From positions 275,352 to 339,351 of the forward strand of contig JAIUOD010000004.1 in assembly GCA_020161405.1 (NCBI GenBank): DNA of 64,000 bases, read 5' to 3'. Shown here one piece after another: positions 25,508 to 35,217 of the stretch. The notes beneath the pieces were generated by a model. That model did no database searches, was not told the origin of the DNA, and saw nothing but the letters and a program-made list of their open reading frames with translations. Position 1 is the first letter of the stretch, and each line of letters starts with the position of its first letter. Position numbers and translations under genes: made by a program. Source of the stretch: Pseudomonadota bacterium. GTDB taxonomy: Bacteria; Pseudomonadota; Alphaproteobacteria; Caulobacterales; Aquidulcibacteraceae.

Positions 25508-27985
25508 ATGTTAGCGATAAAACAATTCCAAGACACTGCCAAAGCTATGCCAGACCTATTAAATTGGGCGGCACTTATAGACGACGGGATTGTACTCGGT
25601 AAAGACGGCTCGCTTATGGCTGGGTTCTATTATCGGGGTTCGGACTTACAAAGTTCGACCCCGGCCGAAAAGAACTATATTAGCGCACGAATAAATGCGG
25701 CTATGTGCCAATTAGGTTCAGGGTGGGTAACTTGGCATGATGCCATTAGATTACCTGCTGCAGACTATCCAGCTGAAAATAGCTCCCATTTTCCAGACAC
25801 AATATCGAAATTAATCGATCAAGAGCGGCGCAAGGACTTTATGGCTGAAGGCGCCCATTTTGAGAGCGAATATGTCTTAATATTGATGTATACGCCGCCA
25901 CTTAGACGAGACAGTAAAATCCAAGATTATCTTTATGATGAAGATGAAAATATGAAGGGGATTTCGCCTGCGTCTAAAATCCTTGAATCCTTCAAAAAAT
26001 CAATAAATGAAATCGAAGACAGGCTTGGTAATTATATCTCTCTTCGGCGCATGAAAAGCAACGTTAGCATTGATGCGAATGGTAAAAAGCATCTACGCGA
26101 CGATTTGGGCAATTACCTACAATTCTCACTGACTGGCGAATTAAATCCCGTTAATATCCCGCCAATCCCTATGTATATGGATGCCTATATTGGCAATGTC
26201 GAAACCTATGTTGGCGACACCCCAAAGATTGGCGATAATTATATTGCCTGTGTGGCGATAGATGGCTTTCCTGCAGAATCTTATGTCGGAATATTGGATA
26301 TTCTCGACCATTTACCAATTACATATCGCTGGTCTTCACGTTTCATATACATGGAACAATATGAAGCGGTTATAGAGCTTAATAAATATCGGCGGCAATG
26401 GAAGCAGAAAGTTCGCGGTTTCTGGTCACAAATGTTCAAAACCGAGGGTGGAGTCATTGATGAAGACGCGCTAATGATGCAACGCGAATCCGAAGGCGCA
26501 ATTGCAGATGCCAATAGTGGTGTGGTGCTTTATGGCTATTATACTCCTGTTGTAATAATCTATGCCGATACCGCAGAAGCTGCAAATGAAAATGCGCGCA
26601 TAGTTGCAAAGCAAATTCGGCGCGAAGGCTTTAGCGCAAGGATTGAGACTGTAAATGCTATGGAAGCCTTCCTAGGTTCGCTTGCTGGTCACGCCATTCC
26701 CAATATCAGACGCCCTTTACTTCATACGCTTTCGCTAACAGATATGGTTCCATTATCATCGGTTTGGGCGGGGCGTGAATTTAATCCATGTCCATTTTAC
26801 CCAAGCAATTCACCGCCATTACTTCATGCTGCAACCAGTGGCACGACACCATTTAGATTAAACCTGCATATTGGTGATGTTTGCCATACATTGATATTTG
26901 GGCCAACAGGTGCGGGTAAATCAACTTTGCTTGGCCTAATTGCTGCGCAATTTAGACGTTATCCCAAATCCCGAATAACTGCATTCGACAAAGGGAAATC
27001 AATGATGCCGCTTGTACTTGCAACTGGCGGAAAGCATTACGACATTGCAGGCGATCATCACCAAATAGGCCAAAACCCTATAGGCATGTGTCCACTCTCT
27101 CATCTTGAAAGTGATAATGATGCAGCTTGGGCGAATGACTGGTTAGCTATTTTGTTTCAATTACAAGCCGATCGTGCGCCTAGCCCAAGTCAACGACAAG
27201 CTATACATCGTGCTTTGACGCTAATGCGCTCAAATCAAGATGGTCGCACAATCACGGATTTCCTTGCAACCGTCCAAGACGAAGAAATACGCGCGGCTCT
27301 CGGCTTTTATAGTTTGCAGGGTTCATTAGGCGCTTTACTTGATAGCGAGAAAGACGAATTATCAAACAGCGCATTCGCGGTCTTTGAAATTGAAGAATTA
27401 ATGGGAATGGGCGAAAAGAGCCTTATTCCAGTATTGCTTTATTTATTTAGAAGGTTTGAGCGGTCATTAGACGGCTCGCCGGCAATGCTTATCCTTGACG
27501 AAGCATGGGTAATGTTGGGACACCCGACTTTCCGCGAAAAAATCCGCGAATGGCTTAAGGTTTTGCGCAAGGCAAATTGCACTGTAGTGCTTGCCACGCA
27601 ATCATTATCAGATGCTGTTAAATCTGGAATTCTTGATGTTCTCCTAGAAGCCTGTCCGACTAAAATCCTGCTCCCCAATGAAGAAGCAGATAAAGCTGGA
27701 ACCGATAATATAGTCGGGCCACACGACCTTTACACGATGTTTGGCATGAATGATGCCCAAATCGAGATTATCCGCAATGCAAGCAAAAAGCAGCATTACT
27801 ATTATGTCTCACCCGAAGGGCGAAGACTGTTTGACCTTAACCTTGGGCCAATTGCGCTCTCATTTGTAGGGGTATCGGATAAAACCCAATTAGCACGCGT
27901 ACGCGAACTCCACCAAATTCACGGCGATAATTGGCCATACGTTTGGATGGAAGAAAGGAATGTTAAATATGAAAATCTCAATTAG
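25508..27985 (+). CDS. trbE: TrbE/VirB4 ATPase
   Basis: This is the largest and most conserved ATPase of the secretion channel, 825 residues. It carries an N-terminal CagE/TrbE domain and a C-terminal RecA-like domain with Walker A FGPTGAGKSTLL (near residue 460) and Walker B AMLILDEAW (near 660). The full family length is present with no interruption. Its end overlaps the start of trbJ by 17 nt. Confidence 0.95.
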   Translation: MLAIKQFQDTAKAMPDLLNWAALIDDGIVLGKDGSLMAGFYYRGSDLQSSTPAEKNYISARINAAMCQLGSGWVTWHDAIRLPAADYPAENSSHFPDTISKLIDQERRKDFMAEGAHFESEYVLILMYTPPLRRDSKIQDYLYDEDENMKGISPASKILESFKKSINEIEDRLGNYISLRRMKSNVSIDANGKKHLRDDLGNYLQFSLTGELNPVNIPPIPMYMDAYIGNVETYVGDTPKIGDNYIACVAIDGFPAESYVGILDILDHLPITYRWSSRFIYMEQYEAVIELNKYRRQWKQKVRGFWSQMFKTEGGVIDEDALMMQRESEGAIADANSGVVLYGYYTPVVIIYADTAEAANENARIVAKQIRREGFSARIETVNAMEAFLGSLAGHAIPNIRRPLLHTLSLTDMVPLSSVWAGREFNPCPFYPSNSPPLLHAATSGTTPFRLNLHIGDVCHTLIFGPTGAGKSTLLGLIAAQFRRYPKSRITAFDKGKSMMPLVLATGGKHYDIAGDHHQIGQNPIGMCPLSHLESDNDAAWANDWLAILFQLQADRAPSPSQRQAIHRALTLMRSNQDGRTITDFLATVQDEEIRAALGFYSLQGSLGALLDSEKDELSNSAFAVFEIEELMGMGEKSLIPVLLYLFRRFERSLDGSPAMLILDEAWVMLGHPTFREKIREWLKVLRKANCTVVLATQSLSDAVKSGILDVLLEACPTKILLPNEEADKAGTDNIVGPHDLYTMFGMNDAQIEIIRNASKKQHYYYVSPEGRRLFDLNLGPIALSFVGVSDKTQLARVRELHQIHGDNWPYVWMEERNVKYENLN

Positions 27986-28706
27986 AAAGAACCGTTCAAT
28001 CGGTTTGGCGATTATGACATTGCTAAGTGGAATGTCGTCAATAAGCCTTCCCGCCCCTGCCCTTGCCGTTGGCTCAATAGTCTATGATCCTGTGGCAGTC
28101 GCGCGGTTAATTGACCAGCTAAATCAGCAACTTCAACAATTACAAATCGCCCAAAGACAATTGAATGACATGATAGTGAATACTGCAACTCTACCCGCGC
28201 AACATTGGGGGCAGACAATGCAGAGCATAAACCGCGTCAATCAATTAATGCAAAATGTGCAATCACTATCCTATCAAGGCACTGATATCGAGCAGCAAAT
28301 TCGCCAAAGGTATCAAGGTTATGCCACCTATTCTGGCAATGGTGCAAACTCAATTGCTGGTAAATATAACCAATGGAGCAATGAAACTAAATCGTCGGTT
28401 GCTGCAACTCTCGGCGCAATTGGTTTGCAGAATAATCAATTGGACGACGAAGACGCATTAATGCACCAACTCGAAGAGATGGGTAATTCAGCGCAAGGGC
28501 GGATGCAAGCGGCACAAATAGGTAATCAAATGGCGGCGCAAGGGGTGAGGCAAACCCAAAAACTCCGCCAATTAATGATGCTGCAAACCCAAATGCAAGC
28601 CAATTGGATGGCTAGCCAGCAAGATCAAGCCGATGTGAGAGCTGCAAATAGTGGCCGCCTGCATCAATCACGCACCTTCAAAACGTCTGGCGGGAAGCGG
28701 TATTGA
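27969..28706 (+). CDS. trbJ: TrbJ/VirB5 minor pilus protein
   Basis: This periplasmic protein is thought to sit at the pilus tip. A signal peptide (about residues 1-32, cleaved near APALA) is followed by a Gln-rich helical body (LIDQLNQQLQQLQIAQRQL) and a second helix pair near residue 170-220, as usual for TrbJ. I prefer ATG 27969, with AGGA upstream, over 27960. The gene overlaps trbE by 17 nt and stops 1 nt before the trbL start. Confidence 0.87.
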   Translation: MKISIRKNRSIGLAIMTLLSGMSSISLPAPALAVGSIVYDPVAVARLIDQLNQQLQQLQIAQRQLNDMIVNTATLPAQHWGQTMQSINRVNQLMQNVQSLSYQGTDIEQQIRQRYQGYATYSGNGANSIAGKYNQWSNETKSSVAATLGAIGLQNNQLDDEDALMHQLEEMGNSAQGRMQAAQIGNQMAAQGVRQTQKLRQLMMLQTQMQANWMASQQDQADVRAANSGRLHQSRTFKTSGGKRY

Positions 28707-28707
28707 T

Positions 28708-30042
28708 ATGGAGAACGGTGTTCCTAAACATTGGAAATTCTGCTCTTTTGCAGCAATTACGATAATCTCGCTTGCGCCTCACCTAGCATTAGCTGCAACC
28801 GCTTCACCGGAAGCCTTGAACGCAATTCCCGATTTATTCCAAGCAAGATTTCAAGGAATGCAAGGTACACTTCTTGGATATGCTCGAAGTTTATTTATGA
28901 TTTTGGCGGGGATTGAATTTAGCTATGCTATGATTTCTATTGCCTTTAAACGCGGTGACTTAGGCGATATATCAGCAGCACTTATTCAACAAATTCTATT
29001 CATCGGCCTTGGCCTCTTCATAATCCAAAATGGTGCCAATCTTGGCAATATCATTGTGCAAAGTTTTGGGGAAGCAGGCGGAAGTGCTGCAAGCTCGGTA
29101 GGTGGCTCGGCTGGTCTTAGTCCTGCCGATATATTCAGCTCTGGCATGGCACTTGGACAAGCCATGCTTGATAAAATGACGATTACTGAGCTTGGCGATT
29201 CGATAGTCATGGGCATAGTTGCAATCGTAACCATGGTAGTCTTCGCCCTTATCGTGGCAATGATGATTATGACATTAGTGGCGGCGTGGGGGATATCGAC
29301 AATGTCGGTATTATTCCTTGGGTTTGCTGGTTCACGTTGGACCAAGGATGTTGCTTATAAAGCTATTATTGGTGTCTTTGGTGTTGGCGCAAAATTATTT
29401 GTGATGCAGATAATCGTTGGCGTAGGTCAAACACTTTTTGCTGATTTCGCAGCCACCGGGATAGATGACATTAATGATGGCATAATAATGCTTGGCTTTG
29501 CGGTTGTTATGCTCGCTTTGGTCAAGGTAATTCCAGACATGGTGCAAGCACTTATATCTGGCGCTTCATTCACGGGCGGCGGTGCATTGGTTGGCGCAAT
29601 GGGAGGCATGGCTGCCAGCGCAGGTGGCGCTATGTCGGCAATGTCAAGCGCTGGCGAAGCTGCCATAGGCGCTGGCATGGCAATGAATAGTGCAGGAAAA
29701 CTTGCAAGTGAACAGCTTAAATCCTCTTCGAACAATGAAAGTGCCCCAAAAGGCACGGGCGCACAATTTATGACTTCGGCTGCAATGGCAACTGGCAATC
29801 TCGCCAAAGCTGCAATGGCGGACATTGGGTCAAGATTAAGTGGTCAGCACATGGGTCATGGCACAATGGGCGGGCGTATGTCTGCCGACATGAATTTCCA
29901 AGCTGGCCAATTAAACGGAAGTCGTGCCGCAAGCGAAATAGCAAGTGGCAACGAAAACGGCACGAAAAGCCCAATCCAAACCCAATTGCAAGACCAAGAA
30001 CAGGTAGAACCAAATCAAGGAAATAGCATAAGCACAGAATAA
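28708..30042 (+). CDS. trbL: TrbL/VirB6 polytopic membrane protein
   Basis: This inner-membrane channel protein has 444 residues from ATG 28708; an upstream frame from 28651 only overlaps trbJ. A signal-like helix is followed by at least five membrane helices between residues 50 and 290. The hydrophilic Gly/Ala/Ser/Met-rich tail (from about 300) is typical of TrbL. TrbJ ends 1 nt before it. Confidence 0.9.
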   Translation: MENGVPKHWKFCSFAAITIISLAPHLALAATASPEALNAIPDLFQARFQGMQGTLLGYARSLFMILAGIEFSYAMISIAFKRGDLGDISAALIQQILFIGLGLFIIQNGANLGNIIVQSFGEAGGSAASSVGGSAGLSPADIFSSGMALGQAMLDKMTITELGDSIVMGIVAIVTMVVFALIVAMMIMTLVAAWGISTMSVLFLGFAGSRWTKDVAYKAIIGVFGVGAKLFVMQIIVGVGQTLFADFAATGIDDINDGIIMLGFAVVMLALVKVIPDMVQALISGASFTGGGALVGAMGGMAASAGGAMSAMSSAGEAAIGAGMAMNSAGKLASEQLKSSSNNESAPKGTGAQFMTSAAMATGNLAKAAMADIGSRLSGQHMGHGTMGGRMSADMNFQAGQLNGSRAASEIASGNENGTKSPIQTQLQDQEQVEPNQGNSISTE

Positions 30043-30079
30043 CTAGCGAAGTAAAATTCATTCAAAAAGGATAGCAACC

Positions 30080-30784
30080 ATGTTTAAAATAAAGCAAAAT
30101 GTACCTTTAGCACAAGCAGCCGCGCCGAGCGGCAACGAACAAACCAATCCTTATTTATCGGCAAGGCGCGAATGGAATGAGCGTTATGGAAGCTATATCT
30201 CGCAAACACGAAACTGGCAATTAATCGCTATTTTCGCACTTGGTGTGGCGGGTGCGGCGGTTGGCGGTCTAGCCTGGGTTGGCGCGCAAAGCAAAATAAC
30301 GCCTTATGTAGTTGAAGTTGATAAGCTGGGCGATTCGGTAGCAGTTGGTGTTGCAGGAAAAGCTGCGATACCTGACACAAGAATAATTCGCGCCCAATTG
30401 GCAAGTTGGATTACTAATACCCGAAGCGTATATTTTGACGCGGCTGCTCAAAATAAGGCGGTGAATGATGCTTATGCTTTGATTGGCAATAATTCGCCCG
30501 CATTTAGAACCTTGGCAGATTTTCACACTACATTTCAACCGTTTGAGCGAGCTAAAACTGAAAGCGTCTCAATTTCAGTTGAATCGGTGTTACCGATCAC
30601 GCCCGATAGCTACCGAATAGAATGGCGTGAAGAAATCCGCGAGCGTGATGGCAGATTAGTTAGCAATGCCAATTGGCAAGCCCAAGTTGGGATATCAATT
30701 GTCCCACCTACCGAAGAAGCGCACGCGCTCATCAACCCAATGGGGATAATAATAAACGCAATTTCTTGGTCACAAAGAATCTAG
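30080..30784 (+). CDS. trbF: TrbF/VirB8 assembly protein
   Basis: This bitopic inner-membrane scaffold of the channel has 234 residues, with a cytoplasmic N-terminus (NPYLSARREWNERYGSYI), one membrane helix (about 50-72, LIAIFALGVAGAAVGGLAWV) and a periplasmic VirB8 domain. AAGGA lies before the ATG. The order trbL-trbF-trbG is conserved. Confidence 0.92.
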   Translation: MFKIKQNVPLAQAAAPSGNEQTNPYLSARREWNERYGSYISQTRNWQLIAIFALGVAGAAVGGLAWVGAQSKITPYVVEVDKLGDSVAVGVAGKAAIPDTRIIRAQLASWITNTRSVYFDAAAQNKAVNDAYALIGNNSPAFRTLADFHTTFQPFERAKTESVSISVESVLPITPDSYRIEWREEIRERDGRLVSNANWQAQVGISIVPPTEEAHALINPMGIIINAISWSQRI

Positions 30785-30794
30785 GGAGGCGAAA

Positions 30795-31868
30795 ATGCGT
30801 AACAAATTCATATTATCAATTTCTGCATTTGCACTTATATTATATTCGAGCGCACAAGCAGGAACATCAAGGACAAATGACAGTCAAAACAGAGCGAGTA
30901 GAGCTTCGCATAGTTCACGACCACAAAGCGCGCGTACTAAAGCGAAGGCTTCGCCAAGGCCTCAAGTGCCAGCAATCGGAGCAAGTACCAAAAGTATAAA
31001 TGACGCGCCCCAAGCAAATGTAACACCACCGGCGCCCGATAGCGTAGTGACAGAACCAGTTGCAATTGAGCGCCGAACTGTTCCGCCTCCACCTGCAAAC
31101 CTAATGTCGGGGCGCAATGCTACGCTGACCCAAAGGGAAAGCATTGGCATGGCAATGGCGCGAAATTATTCCAACAATCACGTGATGCCAACCCAAGGGG
31201 CTGAAGGGGTTATCGTATTTCCATTTGGCGAAACCATGCCGTCAATCGTTTGCGCACCTTTGATAGTTTGCGACATAACTCTGCAAGCAGGCGAAGTGGT
31301 AAACGACATAAATGTTGGCGATGCGGTAAGGTGGCGATTAACACCTGCGACCAGTGGCTCCGGCATGGGAACCACTACTCATGTTATTGTAAAACCAACC
31401 GATGCCGCCTTGCAAACTAACGCAATTATCACAACTGACCGTAGAACTTATGTTCTGAAACTTGTGAGCCGCCGCACTGATTATATGGCGCGAATTTCAT
31501 TCACTTATGGCGATGACCGCCAAGAGCAATGGCGCAATTATCGCGAAAGAGTAACACCGCTTGGTAATACAAATATGCCATCGCAAAGCGCGCTAAATTT
31601 CAATTACAGCATAACTGGCGCTAAGCCTCGCTGGCTACCAACTCGGGTTTATAGCGATAGCAATAAAACCTACATCGAATTCCCTGAAGCGGTAGCGACT
31701 TCCGAAGCCCCTGCCTTGTTGGTTTTAGGTGAAGGTCATCAAGAGCAATTGGTGAATTATCGAGTGATTGGAACAAGATATATAGTCGACAAGATTTTTG
31801 ACAGGGCCGAGCTAATTGGCGGCACGGGTAATCACCAAACCAAAGTCACAATTACTAGGAGAGATTAG
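30795..31868 (+). CDS. trbG: TrbG/VirB9 outer-membrane complex protein
   Basis: This periplasmic protein forms the outer-membrane core with TrbH and TrbI. The signal peptide is residues 1-22 (AQAG end). A low-complexity Ser/Ala/Pro linker follows (about 25-115), then the conserved VirB9 domain with GVIVFPFGETMPSIVC near residue 135 and the C-terminal beta domain (NYRVIGTRYIVDKIFDRAEL). The length of 357 includes a longer linker than is common. Confidence 0.92.
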   Translation: MRNKFILSISAFALILYSSAQAGTSRTNDSQNRASRASHSSRPQSARTKAKASPRPQVPAIGASTKSINDAPQANVTPPAPDSVVTEPVAIERRTVPPPPANLMSGRNATLTQRESIGMAMARNYSNNHVMPTQGAEGVIVFPFGETMPSIVCAPLIVCDITLQAGEVVNDINVGDAVRWRLTPATSGSGMGTTTHVIVKPTDAALQTNAIITTDRRTYVLKLVSRRTDYMARISFTYGDDRQEQWRNYRERVTPLGNTNMPSQSALNFNYSITGAKPRWLPTRVYSDSNKTYIEFPEAVATSEAPALLVLGEGHQEQLVNYRVIGTRYIVDKIFDRAELIGGTGNHQTKVTITRRD

Positions 31869-31871
31869 GCC

Positions 31872-32321
31872 ATGAAGAAAATCTTATCACTATTGGCGGC
31901 AGGTCTTTGTCTAACCAGCTGCGCTTCGATCGACAAACTAAAATCCAATATTCAAAAGCCTTCAATATCGAGTACAATAAACGATAGGTCCGAATACATA
32001 TCAACGGCGATTGCAGATTGGGTTAGCGAAGAAGCTCAAGCGGCTGGCGCTCAAAATGTTGAATTTTCAACGAGCATGTCTTCAAATGCCAATGAAACTA
32101 TTAGCACCAGAGTAATGTCAAAACTGCAAAGCAATGGGTTTAAAATCGCTACGACTACAGACACTACCAACATGAAAGTTTGGTATTTAGTCAGCGAAAT
32201 CGATGACAATATCCTTATCAGGATTCGCGCCGATAATCGCGAAGCAACGCGCCTTTTCAGCAAAGGCGAAAATAATTCGATTGTCCCCGCTTCACCTCTA
32301 ACTATAAGGGCAAATCCATGA
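31872..32321 (+). CDS. trbH: TrbH-like outer-membrane lipoprotein
   Basis: The signal peptide ends in a lipobox LTSC with the acylated Cys at residue 17. The 149-residue body is short and its family assignment rests mainly on position between trbG and trbI, as in IncP. It plays the VirB7-like role of anchoring the core complex. The stop overlaps the trbI start by 4 nt. Confidence 0.8.
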   Translation: MKKILSLLAAGLCLTSCASIDKLKSNIQKPSISSTINDRSEYISTAIADWVSEEAQAAGAQNVEFSTSMSSNANETISTRVMSKLQSNGFKIATTTDTTNMKVWYLVSEIDDNILIRIRADNREATRLFSKGENNSIVPASPLTIRANP

Positions 32322-33619
32322 GCAATGTAAATCAAACTATTGACCCACCTGAAGAGTCGCCTTCGTTATTAGGGCGCGCTCCCTCTCGCGGTGTCGGCGG
32401 TCGACGCTTGAACGATGTCCCTAAAAACATTGCAATTGGCCTTGGTGTCTTGGTCGTTGCACTTATGATGTATGCAACTGTCGCGCGCGGCAACCAACAA
32501 TACAAGAAGACAGATACATCTCTAAAAGCTTCTCAAGCCTCATCGCCGCCAAGAGAACTGGCGCAAGATCAAAACGTTGCAAGACCGGAAGCACCTATCC
32601 AGACCAATTTAATTGAAGCGCCAAGCGAAATGCAAGGCCCGCAAGTGTCGCAGATTAATGAAAGTCCGCCCCAGCAAACAGTCCAAGCAACAAATACAAA
32701 CTCTAACCCAACTCCTTCGCGCTACGCCGAGCAATGGGCTACCTATAAACAAAAACAAACGTCGGCTAATCAGTCACGAGAAGCGGCATTAATGGCCGCG
32801 TTAAATTCACCGACGAATGTTCAATCGGGACACAGCACTAGTTCAAATTTGCAAGACAATCCAATTAATACAATTGGCTCGATAGCTGGCAACCAAAGAT
32901 ATAGTCAAACAACACCAAATGATCGAGATGCCTCGCAATATGGTGCTGACAACGTTTCTGATTTTAACGGACAAGCTGCAAAGCGCAGTTTCATCCAACA
33001 AAGGATTTATGCGACCAATTATTCATCTGCGACAAGAACACCAGCCATATCACCATATGAATTAAAGGCAGGCTCAGTAATTCCAGCAATTATGATTAGT
33101 GGACTAAATTCGGATTTGCCAGGGCAGATAATAGCTCAAGTGTCTGAAAATGTATATGATACCGCAACTGGACAACACTTACTCATCGCGCAGGGTTCAA
33201 GGCTTGTGGGCACTTACGATAATGCGGTAACAACGGGTCAAAGCCGCGTGCTGGTAGCTTGGAACAGAATAATATTCCCAGACGCTTCGTCAATGGATTT
33301 GAATATGATGCCCGCATCTGATCAAGGCGGATACGCAGGTTTCAATGACAGGGTCAACAACCATTACCGCCAAACGTTTGGTTCGGCGCTTCTGATGTCG
33401 ATTTTCGCAGCAGGAATACAAGTCTCCCAACCGCAAGCTACAAACGGCCAAAACATAACGACTGGGCAAACAATAGCGGGAGCAGTTGGTCAACAATTAG
33501 GGCAAACGGGAAGTCAAGTTATTGCGCGAAGCCTAACACCACATCCAACCCTCCAAATAAGGGCGGGGTATCGGTTTAATGTTGATGTGACTAAGGATAT
33601 GGTTATTCAGCAGCTCTGA
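32318..33619 (+). CDS. trbI: TrbI/VirB10 channel-spanning protein
   Basis: TrbI spans both membranes and senses ATP energy in the secretion channel. The 433 residues have a cytoplasmic N-terminus, one membrane helix (about 36-56), a Pro/Gln-rich linker (60-240) and the conserved C-terminal beta-barrel domain with AGSVIPAIMISGLNSDLPG and LIAQGSRLVGTYD. The ATG is shared with the trbH stop (ATGA). It is the last gene of the trb operon; copper genes converge on it. Confidence 0.92.
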   Translation: MSNVNQTIDPPEESPSLLGRAPSRGVGGRRLNDVPKNIAIGLGVLVVALMMYATVARGNQQYKKTDTSLKASQASSPPRELAQDQNVARPEAPIQTNLIEAPSEMQGPQVSQINESPPQQTVQATNTNSNPTPSRYAEQWATYKQKQTSANQSREAALMAALNSPTNVQSGHSTSSNLQDNPINTIGSIAGNQRYSQTTPNDRDASQYGADNVSDFNGQAAKRSFIQQRIYATNYSSATRTPAISPYELKAGSVIPAIMISGLNSDLPGQIIAQVSENVYDTATGQHLLIAQGSRLVGTYDNAVTTGQSRVLVAWNRIIFPDASSMDLNMMPASDQGGYAGFNDRVNNHYRQTFGSALLMSIFAAGIQVSQPQATNGQNITTGQTIAGAVGQQLGQTGSQVIARSLTPHPTLQIRAGYRFNVDVTKDMVIQQL

Positions 33620-33695
33620 AATGAAACATTATTAGCAATTTTCAGTCTATGCGTAATGGAGAAATTAAGGATTGAAACATCTATTAACCAAAACC

Positions 33696-33717
33696 CGCGC
33701 AAAGTTTCCTTTGCGCG
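33696..33717. terminator. Terminator between trbI and the copper block
   Basis: CGCGCAAAG (33696-33704) and CTTTGCGCG (33709-33717) make a perfect 9-bp stem with a 4-nt loop. On the minus strand a GGGTTTTGG tract follows, ending the copper block; it lies 77 bp after the trb operon and may serve both directions. Confidence 0.75.
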
Positions 33718-33739
33718 AGCGTATTGGTTGAAAGTGCGA

Positions 33740-33895
33740 TTATTTCGCGCAGCACGCCAAACCAGCTTGGCAACAAGCCAAAGCTGCATCACAGCATGTT
33801 TGTATTGCATGCGTGAATGCTTCGGGGCTTGAAGCAAAAGCTGAGCTAGCCGCGAAGACAATCGCTAGAGATGAAAACATAATAAGATTTTTCAT
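33740..33895 (-). CDS. Tiny secreted Cys-rich peptide of the copper cluster
   Basis: This 51-codon gene would be missed by most length cut-offs. AGGAA sits 8 nt before the ATG. Residues 1-21 form a clean signal peptide (VFAASSAFA, cleavage after the last Ala). The mature 30 residues contain three CC pairs in TCCDAALACCQAGLACCAK, with a 7-residue spacing. This suggests a helix displaying paired thiols, suited to binding Cu(I) in the periplasm. It is the last gene of the minus-strand copper block, just before the terminator. I know no named family; metal binding is inferred from composition and setting. Confidence 0.7.
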   Translation of the reverse strand: MKNLIMFSSLAIVFAASSAFASSPEAFTHAIQTCCDAALACCQAGLACCAK

Positions 33896-33936
33896 AATAA
33901 ATTCCTTTTATAAATAGTTAAAAATAAATATTTTGA

Positions 33937-34284
33937 TTATTGATGAAAATATCGCGGTGGAGGTGTATCTGGTTTAATGTCACGCCCTGAAAATATGATT
34001 TCAGAAATAACATATTTAATGACGCTGCTTAAAGATTTTACCCGAACAAACTCATATTCTGGGCAGACAGGCGAATATAATCTATTGCAAGATTTTTCTG
34101 ATACAGAGTTTTTAGGGCAGCAATCCATCGATGAAGAAGTAATAACGATTGGCGGATTTATTAAATAATCATTCGCACTCGCACTTGTAAAGGTGCACAG
34201 TATAATACTTAACGTTGCTATCAAGAGAATAATCCCTCGCAATAATCTCTGGCGAATATTGTTGCTGTTATTTCGTTCTTGCAT
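33937..34284 (-). CDS. Small secreted hypothetical protein of the copper cluster
   Basis: The 115 residues have a basic N-terminus and a membrane/signal helix (about 15-38, IILLIATLSIILCTFTSASA). A short mature part with MDCCPKNSVSEKSC follows and it ends in PPPR-YFHQ. The Cys-rich start and PPR-like end recall DUF2946/CopL-type small copper proteins, but the match is loose. It lies 7 bp after copD in the same direction. Function unknown, probably periplasmic metal handling. Confidence 0.6.
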   Translation of the reverse strand: MQERNNSNNIRQRLLRGIILLIATLSIILCTFTSASANDYLINPPIVITSSSMDCCPKNSVSEKSCNRLYSPVCPEYEFVRVKSLSSVIKYVISEIIFSGRDIKPDTPPPRYFHQ

Positions 34285-34291
34285 TTAACAC

Positions 34292-35206
34292 CTATAATAG
34301 TGGCTCAAGGGAGCTAAAAATACTAACCAGAAAAATTACAATAAGCCCAATTGATGTTTCAAGAATAATGCTTTTGTTGATAGGTTTCATAATATTCGAG
34401 TTAATAACTCCATCATCGAATGACTTGCCTAAATTGGGGGTTAAGACAAACCGATTTAGGGCAGCCAAAATTACCATAATTGAGAATAATCCAATTTTCA
34501 CTGAAAGCAAAATTCCATAAGGTGAAGTAAAAACCCGTGTGATATTGGCAATTCCGATCAAAAAATATGAATTTACCAATCCGCTTAAAATGATAGTCGC
34601 AACTATTATTGACCCCAAACCTGAAAACCTTGAAAGAGTGTCATACATAAGCAATTGAACTTCTTTCGTTTTTTCCATCAATAATAAAGTTAAAAAGGCG
34701 AATAAAGAACCAATCCACAAGCCTGCACCAAGCAGATGCGCTATATCAGCGCCAAGGTGAATAATACCATTTACCCCCTCATCCTTGGCACCATGGCCGG
34801 TGAAAGCAAGGCTTGCCAAAATAATTGCACCTATCGAACATTGCAATTTGAGGAAATAAGTAGCGCGACGCATTGAAAAAATTAGAAATAGAGCAACCAC
34901 GCTAATTACAATCCTCGAACTCGTAAACCGACCAACATCCATTGTGCTGGCAATTTCTGCTACTTGAGAGAATGTGAGTTTATTTAGCGGCAAATCATTC
35001 ATACTTGCTGCATAGCCAATAAGTGAAATGAAAGCACCGACCAAAACAAGCACGCACGCAACCGCAAATAAGCGCTTCACCAAACGCAATATTTGATCAA
35101 AGGGTTGGCCATGTGGCCGTACAAAAGCGATAAGAAAGAATGCTATGCCAAACAGTCCAGACGCTCCAACATACTGCAAAAATTTTGCAAAATTTGTTAA
35201 CCACAT
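34292..35206 (-). CDS. copD: CopD copper-resistance membrane protein
   Basis: CopD is an inner-membrane protein thought to move or handle copper together with CopC. The 304 residues show about eight hydrophobic helices and the family blocks FTGHGAKDEG, HLLGAGLWIGSLF and TIILSGLVNSYFL, with histidines typical of CopD. It follows copC by 11 bp, in the usual order. Confidence 0.9.
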   Translation of the reverse strand: MWLTNFAKFLQYVGASGLFGIAFFLIAFVRPHGQPFDQILRLVKRLFAVACVLVLVGAFISLIGYAASMNDLPLNKLTFSQVAEIASTMDVGRFTSSRIVISVVALFLIFSMRRATYFLKLQCSIGAIILASLAFTGHGAKDEGVNGIIHLGADIAHLLGAGLWIGSLFAFLTLLLMEKTKEVQLLMYDTLSRFSGLGSIIVATIILSGLVNSYFLIGIANITRVFTSPYGILLSVKIGLFSIMVILAALNRFVLTPNLGKSFDDGVINSNIMKPINKSIILETSIGLIVIFLVSIFSSLEPLL

Positions 35207-35217
35207 GGCCTATTATC

